From: Pseudoalteromonas sp. H105
GTDB lineage: Bacteria > Pseudomonadota > Gammaproteobacteria > Enterobacterales > Alteromonadaceae
Reading direction: 5' to 3'
Assembly: GCF_001469215.1 (NCBI RefSeq)
Contig: NZ_LOFH01000004.1
Span: 310,001-374,000, forward strand
DNA: 64,000 nt
Shown: positions 58,377 through 64,000 of the stretch, piece after piece
Layout of the letters: each line of letters starts with the position of its first letter
Numbering within the stretch: the stretch's first letter is position 1
Translations under genes and position numbers: made by a program
The notes under the pieces: model-generated
The model's database searches: none
The model's input: the letters and a program-made list of their open reading frames with translations, nothing else
Told to the model about the DNA's origin: nothing

Positions 58377-59066
58377 TTATAGTTTACTCGAAAAACGGTA
58401 CCCTGCACCTCTCACCGTTTGAACTAATCTATCATGCCCCAGCGGAGCGATCGCTTTACGTAAACGACGAATATGCACGTCGACGGTTCTATCTTCAACA
58501 TAGACATTAGTTCCCCATACGTTATCCAGCAATTGTTCACGGCTATATACACGCTCAGGGTGAGTCATAAAGAAATGCAATAACCTAAACTCAGTTGGTC
58601 CCATGTCTAATTCGCTACCATCAGAGGTTACACGATGTGAGATAGGATCTAATCGTAAACCATGTACCTTTATCGCCTCTTCTAACGAAGTAGGTGACAC
58701 ACGACGGATGACTGCTTTAATACGCGCCATCAGCTCTTTTGGTGAAAATGGTTTAGTGACATAATCATCAGCCCCCACTTCTAAGCCACGTACTTTATCT
58801 TCTTCTTCGCCACGGGCTGTTAGCATAATGATCGGGATCTTACGTGTATGCTCGTTTTGTTTAAACTTTTTGGCGATCTGAATACCACTGCCACCTGGTA
58901 ACATCCAATCCAATAACACCATGTCAGGGTATGGTTCAACCATAGCTGCAATAGCAGAATCGTAATCTTCGGCCTCAATCGCTTGAAATCCATTTTGTTC
59001 TAATACAAAAACTAACATTTCCCTAATAGGCGCTTCGTCATCGACGACAAGTACTTTACGTGACAT
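58377..59066 (-). CDS. phoB: Phosphate regulon response regulator PhoB
   Basis: 229 residues, OmpR family. Receiver with VDDE at 7-10 and Asp in [15 protein letters not shown] and KPFS; winged helix ending with [15 protein letters not shown] and GAGYRF. The sequence is very close to the E. coli PhoB pattern. The Pho box at 59118-59135 suggests autoregulation. The GATC/TACTAAC repeat array lies further upstream. Confidence 0.97.
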   Translation of the reverse strand: MSRKVLVVDDEAPIREMLVFVLEQNGFQAIEAEDYDSAIAAMVEPYPDMVLLDWMLPGGSGIQIAKKFKQNEHTRKIPIIMLTARGEEEDKVRGLEVGADDYVTKPFSPKELMARIKAVIRRVSPTSLEEAIKVHGLRLDPISHRVTSDGSELDMGPTEFRLLHFFMTHPERVYSREQLLDNVWGTNVYVEDRTVDVHIRRLRKAIAPLGHDRLVQTVRGAGYRFSSKL

Positions 59067-59117
59067 TCCAATTCTTCTCTTTCGTTATCGAACTTGTTTT
59101 CATTATTATGACTAAGT

Positions 59118-59135
59118 ATGACATTTTTATGAAAG
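59118..59135 (-). promoter_or_regulatory. Pho box upstream of phoB
   Basis: CTTTCATAAAAATGTCAT on the minus strand matches the consensus CTGTCATAAAACTGTCAT at 16 of 18 positions, 52-69 bases before the phoB ATG; a third half-site (AGTCATA) follows in phase. PhoB autoregulation is expected. Confidence 0.7.
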
Positions 59136-59347
59136 TGTAACGTGTAAATTAAAATGAGCGAAAAAAAAACACAAACAACACTAAAAAAGTGGGAAAACTC
59201 ATAAATTAGACGTAGTTCAGGTAGCGCAATCATATTTTTATAAAAACGCAGACATATGTAACGCGAATATTTACTTGCCTGTTTTACTTTTTATAGCTTA
59301 AAAATAATCATATTTTACGATGTATCACGGTGGCAAAGCGCTCGCCG

Positions 59348-59591
59348 GATCAAGATCATACTAAGCAAAGAACCTGAGATCATAGTTGTACTAACAGAGC
59401 CGATCAGGGATCAGAGTTGTACTAACATAAAACCATAAGATGTTGAACATTTGTACAAACAGCGCACTTTATGCTGACTTTTAAAGCAAAAACTATCTGT
59501 TTTTTCACGATCCTTAGTAAAAGATTGATCCCTAGAATAAAACGTTAGTAAAAAGCCGATCTTGGCATTCTTCGTTAGTAAAAGAGTGATC
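59348..59591. repeat. Mirrored array of phased 18-mers with nine GATC sites
   Basis: Consensus GATCRNNNTTKTACTAAC. Plus-strand copies: 59378-59395, 59409-59426, and a shortened one at 59354-59365 (GATCATACTAAG). Minus-strand copies: 59513-59530, 59544-59561, 59574-59591. The TACTAA ends recur every 30-31 bp, with spacers of 12 and 13 bp in the same order in both arms, and a centre of 86 bp. Nine GATCs fall within 244 bp. It lies downstream of the fba terminator and upstream of phoB. Confidence 0.9.
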
Positions 59592-59612
59592 TTTAAACAT
59601 TTTTGTACACAT

Positions 59613-59645
59613 AAAAAAAGCCAGCTCTTTTCAGATACTGGCTTT
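59613..59645 (-). terminator. Terminator of epd-pgk-fba
   Basis: A stem AAAGCCAG/CTGGCTTT with a 17-base loop is followed on the minus strand by TTTTTTTATG, 15 bases after the fba stop. Confidence 0.75.
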
Positions 59646-59660
59646 GTTTCAATGTGTTAA

Positions 59661-60725
59661 TTACTTAACTTGCGGATCTAACTCGCCTGATAAGTATTTA
59701 AGATGCATTTCATCAAGCGAGATTGGCTTGATCTTTCCTGCTTGACCCGCAGTGCCAAACGCTTCATAACGTGCCACACAGATCTCTGTCATCGCTTTGG
59801 TTGCTTCAGCAAGGTATTTACGTGGATCAAAGTTAGATGGATTCAACGCCAAGTGACGACGTATTGCACCCGTTGATGCTAAACGTAAATCTGTATCAAT
59901 ATTTACTTTACGAACACCAAATTTAATTCCTTCTACGATTTGCTCTACTGGCACACCATAAGTTTCAGGAATTTCACCACCATATTGGTTGATAACTTCA
60001 AGCCACTCTTGTGGTACAGATGACGAACCATGCATGACAAGGTGAGTATTCGGAATACGTGCGTGAATAGCTTTAATACGATCAATCGCTAATATGTCAT
60101 CCGTTGGTGGGCGTGTAAATTTATACGCGCCATGAGAAGTACCACAGGCAATTGCAAGCGCATCACAGTGAGTTTTGCTTACAAAGTCAGCTGCTTCTTC
60201 TGGATCTGTTAGCATTTGATCTGTGGTTAATTTACCTTCAGCACCAACACCGTCTTCTTCACCAGCTTCCCCAGTCTCAAGAGAACCTAAAACACCTAAC
60301 TCGCCTTCAACCGATACGCCGCATGAGTGAGCAAGCTCAACTGTTTTGCGTGTTACATCAACATTATACTCATAGCTTGAAGGTGTTTTTCCATCAGTCA
60401 TTAATGAGCCATCCATCATTACAGATGAAAAACCTAACTGGATTGAACGCTGGCAAACACCTGGTGAAGTACCGTGATCCTGATGCATAACCACTGGGAT
60501 GTGTGGCCATTCTTCGATAGCAGCTAAAATCATATGACGAATAAATGGGGCACCAGCGTAGGCACGAGCACCTGCTGAACCTTGCACAATTACTGGGCTG
60601 TTTGTTTTATCAGCCGCCATCATAATAGCGCGGATTTGCTCTTGGTTATTAACGTTAAAAGCTGGCACGCCATAACCATTTTCAGCTGCATGATCAAGAA
60701 GTTGTCGCATACTGATTAAAGCCAT
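59661..60725 (-). CDS. fba: Class II fructose-bisphosphate aldolase
   Basis: Cleaves fructose 1,6-bisphosphate to dihydroxyacetone phosphate and glyceraldehyde 3-phosphate. 354 residues. Zn-dependent TIM barrel with [38 protein letters not shown] and KVNIDTDLR. It belongs to the longer Calvin-cycle-type subgroup rather than the E. coli FbaA pattern. Third gene of epd-pgk-fba; separated from pgk by 214 bp with several hairpins, so it may have its own promoter. ATG start. Confidence 0.95.
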   Translation of the reverse strand: MALISMRQLLDHAAENGYGVPAFNVNNQEQIRAIMMAADKTNSPVIVQGSAGARAYAGAPFIRHMILAAIEEWPHIPVVMHQDHGTSPGVCQRSIQLGFSSVMMDGSLMTDGKTPSSYEYNVDVTRKTVELAHSCGVSVEGELGVLGSLETGEAGEEDGVGAEGKLTTDQMLTDPEEAADFVSKTHCDALAIACGTSHGAYKFTRPPTDDILAIDRIKAIHARIPNTHLVMHGSSSVPQEWLEVINQYGGEIPETYGVPVEQIVEGIKFGVRKVNIDTDLRLASTGAIRRHLALNPSNFDPRKYLAEATKAMTEICVARYEAFGTAGQAGKIKPISLDEMHLKYLSGELDPQVK

Positions 60726-60939
60726 TGGGTATTCTCCAAATTATCGATAGCTGCGTAAACGCAACACTACCTAGTCGAACGGAATAGTTTAGTTTGATGC
60801 AATCACTGCATCACGACAGCCTTGGCATTTGCCAAGTCTACCGCTGATACAAACCAATAATTAAATAAGGGTGAGAGGTATTTAATTAATGGTGTTTGTC
60901 GGTGTAAGCCAATTTACTTACACCAACAAGCATGCTTCA
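60726..60939 (-). promoter_or_regulatory. pgk-fba spacer with several hairpins
   Basis: Holds GGTGTAAG/CTTACACC (60901-60924, loop of eight), CTTGGCATTTGCCAAG (60822-60837) and GATGCAATCACTGCATC (about 60797-60813). None has a U-tract, so they may be processing sites within a polycistronic message. Confidence 0.4.
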
Positions 60940-62115
60940 TTACTTAGCACGCTCTTCTAGCATAGCAACAGCTGGCAATTTTTTCCCTTCTAAAAACTCA
61001 AGGAAAGCACCGCCACCGGTTGAAATGTATGAAACTTTGTCGCCAATACCGTATTTATCAATCGCCGCCAGCGTATCACCGCCGCCTGCAATCGAAAATG
61101 CGTTTGAATCAGCAATCGCTTGTGCGATTGCACGCGTACCATTACCAAATTGGTCAAATTCGAATACCCCAACAGGGCCATTCCAAACGACAGTGCCGGC
61201 ATTGGCAATTATTTTTGCTAATTTACTTGCCGTATCTGGACCAATATCAAAAATCATATCATCACTGGTTACTTCATTCACATCTTTTAATGTTGCAACC
61301 GCTGATTCTGAAAATTCATTGCCCACAACAACATCAGTAGGAACTGGAATTTCACCATCATTGCTTTTAGCTGCAGCACATAATTTGTTTGCTTCATCGA
61401 TTAAATCCGCTTCATAAAGCGATTTACCAACTGGGTGACCTGACGCCGCAATGAAAGTATTAGCAATACCACCCCCAGTCACTAACTGATCAACAATCGT
61501 AGAAAGCGAATCGAGTACCGTTAATTTAGTTGATACTTTAGAGCCGCCAACAATAGCTACAAGCGGACGCGCTGGGTTATCAAGTGCTTTACCCAATGCC
61601 TCTAGCTCTGCTGCCAATAAAGGACCTGCACATGCAACGTCAGCAAATAAGCCAACACCGTGTGTTGAAGCTTGAGCACGGTGAGCAGTTCCAAAAGCAT
61701 CCATTACGTACACATCGCACAGTGCAGCAAGTTTTTTAGACAGTGCTTCATCGTTTTTCTTTTCACCAACATTGAAGCGTACGTTTTCAAACACAACCAC
61801 TTCATTATCAGCGACTTCAACACCATCAAGGTAGTCTTTTTCAAGGCGTACTGTTTGCTCAAGTGCCTCGTTTAAATAATCAACAACAGGAGCCAATGAA
61901 AACTCTTCGTTGAATTCCCCTTCCGTAGGGCGGCCAAGATGTGACATCACCATTACCTTTGCGCCTTTTTCAAGCGCGAGTTTGATACTTGGTAATGCTG
62001 CACGTATACGTGCATCTGAGGTCACTTTACCTGCTTTTACTGGTACATTTAAATCTTCACGAATTAACACGCGTTTGCCGTTTAAATCTAAATCTACCAT
62101 ATTAATGACCGACAT
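60940..62115 (-). CDS. pgk: Phosphoglycerate kinase
   Basis: Glycolytic ATP formation from 1,3-bisphosphoglycerate. 391 residues: N-terminal substrate domain ([19 protein letters not shown]), hinge, and C-terminal nucleotide domain ([34 protein letters not shown]). The length is normal. It lies 54 bp after epd on the same strand, the order used in E. coli. ATG start. Confidence 0.97.
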   Translation of the reverse strand: MSVINMVDLDLNGKRVLIREDLNVPVKAGKVTSDARIRAALPSIKLALEKGAKVMVMSHLGRPTEGEFNEEFSLAPVVDYLNEALEQTVRLEKDYLDGVEVADNEVVVFENVRFNVGEKKNDEALSKKLAALCDVYVMDAFGTAHRAQASTHGVGLFADVACAGPLLAAELEALGKALDNPARPLVAIVGGSKVSTKLTVLDSLSTIVDQLVTGGGIANTFIAASGHPVGKSLYEADLIDEANKLCAAAKSNDGEIPVPTDVVVGNEFSESAVATLKDVNEVTSDDMIFDIGPDTASKLAKIIANAGTVVWNGPVGVFEFDQFGNGTRAIAQAIADSNAFSIAGGGDTLAAIDKYGIGDKVSYISTGGGAFLEFLEGKKLPAVAMLEERAK

Positions 62116-62169
62116 GGACTTCTCCTTAGTTAACGATACTGACTTGAGTAAAAATTCTTAATTATAATT

Positions 62170-63186
62170 CTAGTTTTTTGCAACCATCATACACCTTGCG
62201 GTGTCTAGCATACGGTTAGCAAATCCCCATTCATTGTCACACCAGACTAACAACTTTATCAGTCGTTTATGACTAACTCGTGTCTGCGTGCCATCAATAA
62301 TACATGAGTGTGCATCATGGTTAAAATCAACAGAGACCAATGGCTCTTCTGTGTAACTTAAAATCCCTTCTAACCTGTCTTTAGCGGCCGCTCTTAAGGC
62401 TTTATTTACTGCAAGCAAATCGACATCTGTATTCACTGTAACGCTCAAATCCATCGCCGTAACATTAATAGTGGGAACTCGCACAGCAATGGCTTCAAAC
62501 CGGCCATGAAACTTAGGTAATATACGCTCAATACCACGAGCCAGTTTTGTGTCGACGGGGATAATAGATTGGCTTGCAGCACGAGTACGACGTAAATCGT
62601 GGTGATAGGCATCAATCACTTGTTGATCATTCATTGATGCGTGAATAGTCGTGATTGCACCCGATTCAATTTCAAATGCATCATCAAGCACTTTAATCAC
62701 AGGCACAATACAATTTGTTGTGCATGACCCGTTAGATACGATTGTTTGTGCAGCCGTTAACTCATCATCATTAATACCGTAAACGATTGTGGCATCGACA
62801 TCTGCATCCGCAGGTTGCGAAAATAGCACTTTTTTCGCGCCCGCATTTAAGTGAAGTTGTGCATGCTCTCTTGAATGAAACACTCCGGTACACTCTAATA
62901 CCACATCAATATCGAGTACTTGCCAAGGGAGTTCACACGGGTTTTCTTCACAAAATAATGCGATTGAATCGCCGGCAACATTGATACTGTCTTCACCGAG
63001 TGTAACAGGAAATTTGAAGCGCCCATGAGACGTATCATATTTAAGGAGGTGAGCGATCCCTTGAGGATCCGCTAATTCATTGATAGCAACAATTTTGATC
63101 TCATCGCTTAGCCCTGATTCATACAGCGCTCGCACGATATTACGACCAATTCGACCAAAACCATTAATTGCAAGTTTGATTGCCAT
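62170..63186 (-). CDS. epd: D-erythrose-4-phosphate dehydrogenase
   Basis: NAD-dependent oxidation of erythrose 4-phosphate to 4-phosphoerythronate, toward pyridoxal phosphate. 338 residues, GAPDH fold: [10 protein letters not shown], active-site SNGSCTTNC, and [19 protein letters not shown], which matches E. coli Epd rather than GapA. Position before pgk-fba supports this. ATG start. Confidence 0.93.
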   Translation of the reverse strand: MAIKLAINGFGRIGRNIVRALYESGLSDEIKIVAINELADPQGIAHLLKYDTSHGRFKFPVTLGEDSINVAGDSIALFCEENPCELPWQVLDIDVVLECTGVFHSREHAQLHLNAGAKKVLFSQPADADVDATIVYGINDDELTAAQTIVSNGSCTTNCIVPVIKVLDDAFEIESGAITTIHASMNDQQVIDAYHHDLRRTRAASQSIIPVDTKLARGIERILPKFHGRFEAIAVRVPTINVTAMDLSVTVNTDVDLLAVNKALRAAAKDRLEGILSYTEEPLVSVDFNHDAHSCIIDGTQTRVSHKRLIKLLVWCDNEWGFANRMLDTARCMMVAKN

Positions 63187-63348
63187 TCGAAAGAAAATCC
63201 ACTCTAGTTGCTTGCAGATAAAGGCGACCTGCCTTTTTGATGGCGGTATTGTAATCGACCTTGGGATTGAATATAAGAGGCAAAGTTAAATAAATATCTG
63301 CAGCCTCTTTTAGATGACTCCGTTTTGGTAATCACTCAACCTTTGTAG

Positions 63349-63612
63349 CTATATTTTGAATGTTTTTCTAATTAAACTAGCCGTTAGTAGTGATACAAGC
63401 ATAATCACAATACAATAGGTAACAAGCATAGCCGAAGAGGTCGTAAGCTCGATCAATTGACTATTCTCATCCATACAGAGGTTTGTTTCGTAGTTGAACG
63501 TACCGCTATTGTCTAAACAGCTGTCAACGAGTAAAAACCCGTGTAACCACCACACAACAAATAAACTAGCTAACACGCCAACGAGTGACGGCAGTAAAGT
63601 ATTTTTCATCAT
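63349..63612 (-). CDS. Small two-helix membrane protein, unknown
   Basis: 87 residues: a helix at about 8-27, a periplasmic loop of about 25 residues with two Cys (DSCLDNSG and NLCMDE) and a second helix at about 58-80. Not recognised. Two consecutive ATGs; no strong ribosome site, so the start could be 63609. It sits 163 bp upstream of epd on the same strand and 64 bp downstream of the exonuclease gene. Confidence 0.55.
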   Translation of the reverse strand: MMKNTLLPSLVGVLASLFVVWWLHGFLLVDSCLDNSGTFNYETNLCMDENSQLIELTTSSAMLVTYCIVIMLVSLLTASLIRKTFKI

Positions 63613-63676
63613 AAAACCAAGGGATTACTAAATTTCAGTGTATTAGGGTAACAAATAACCTTTAATATAACTGCTT

Positions 63677-64000
63677 TTAAAGTGATACTTTTACAATATC
63701 AGCTAGCTTTAGTTCATTTCCGCAACTAATTTGATGGCATTGCGCCAATAACAGTTCAGCTGTCGCAGTCGCATCCGTTAATGCATGATGGTTAGAATAA
63801 TGGGGTAACTGATATCGACCCCGGCACGCTGCAAGCGTTAGATCATCCAATGCTATTTCTTGACCTTGTTGAAGTAGGCGCTTTTTTTCAATTTGAAACG
63901 TATCAATTATTAACTTTGGTCTAACGTTGATATCATTTGATTTAAAAGCATTTTTTAAGAAACTCCAATCTAAACTTGCGTTATGAAACACCAAAATTGC
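63677..64000 (-). CDS. 3'-5' exonuclease, DnaQ/RNase T superfamily, partial
   Basis: The window holds only the C-terminal 107 residues; the gene runs off the edge. The Exo II motif HNASLDWSFL and the Exo III motif HHALTDATATAELLL, with the catalytic Asp of HxxxxD, show a DEDDh exonuclease like the DNA polymerase III epsilon-type proteins. The substrate is not known; the N-terminal Exo I motif lies outside the window. Confidence 0.8.
   Translation of the reverse strand, partial: AILVFHNASLDWSFLKNAFKSNDINVRPKLIIDTFQIEKKRLLQQGQEIALDDLTLAACRGRYQLPHYSNHHALTDATATAELLLAQCHQISCGNELKLADIVKVSL

Noticed and set aside
59348..59591. GATC-rich repeat array considered as a chromosomal replication origin
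   Set aside because: No DnaA boxes close to TTATNCACA, no dnaA/dnaN/gidA neighbours and no AT-rich unwinding module were seen. A different replication-linked role is not excluded.
59348..59591. Repeat array considered as CRISPR
   Set aside because: Spacers are only 12-13 bp, copies are in both orientations and no cas genes are present.
60932..61417. 161-codon open frame on the plus strand
   Set aside because: It is antisense to pgk, and its Ser/Pro/Ala-rich translation shows no family.

Overview
The window looks like chromosomal DNA of a marine gammaproteobacterium, most likely Pseudoalteromonas or a close relative in Alteromonadales. The basis is low GC, gene content and gene order (guaBA/xseA, epd-pgk-fba, sfsA-dksA-gluQ-pcnB-folK-panBC, glrK-qseG-glrR, phoB-phoR-pstS), a complete marine proteobacterial dedicated sortase (Pds) locus, and a subtilisin with a GlyGly-CTERM-type tail. 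No rRNA, tRNA, CRISPR array or prophage was seen. The genus is an inference from recall of families; no search was run.

Layout. 0.16-1.8 kb: orphan hybrid histidine kinase. 2.2-6.9 kb: guaBA (GMP synthesis) divergent from xseA. 6.9-8.3 kb: anchored coiled-coil protein and cysE. 8.7-9.5 kb: small unrecognised module of two membrane-anchored proteins, one with an XRE helix-turn-helix, and a possible 31-residue membrane peptide. 9.6-16.8 kb: M16 lipoprotein protease, MetF-like protein, GAF-GGDEF protein, RhlE-type helicase, DUF3581-like protein. 17.3-20.4 kb: DUF3019 protein, two-component pair and MipA/OmpV porin-like protein. 20.8-26.6 kb: a 1956-residue secreted subtilisin. 26.9-32.6 kb: RcsF-like lipoprotein, gltX, glutaredoxin-like protein, GGDEF protein, proB, DMT transporter.

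32.5-38.9 kb is the dedicated sortase system: sortase, VIT/VWA target protein with an LPQTDG tail, OmpA-like PdsO, and a divergent response regulator/sensor kinase pair. Just beyond it a roughly 260-bp MITE-like element with 25-bp terminal inverted repeats interrupts a small gene; removing the element restores the frame exactly. 39.4-43.5 kb: small membrane protein, DUF1543 protein and glrK-qseG-glrR. 44.1-49.2 kb: exported amidohydrolase, small membrane protein, Crp-like regulator, phosphoribosyltransferase, pepB. 49.2-55.7 kb: sfsA, dksA, gluQ, pcnB (apparently with an AUU start), folK, panB, panC and a Cys-rich lipoprotein. 55.9-59.1 kb: pstS, phoR and phoB with Pho-box-like sites. 59.7-63.2 kb: epd-pgk-fba. 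The window ends inside an exonuclease gene.

The least explained item is the 590-bp gap between fba and phoB. It holds six copies of an 18-mer (GATC...TACTAAC), phased every 30-31 bp and arranged as two mirrored triplets, with nine GATC sites in 244 bp. The Pds sortase locus, the MITE-split gene and the XRE/membrane-peptide module are the other places most likely to repay attention.
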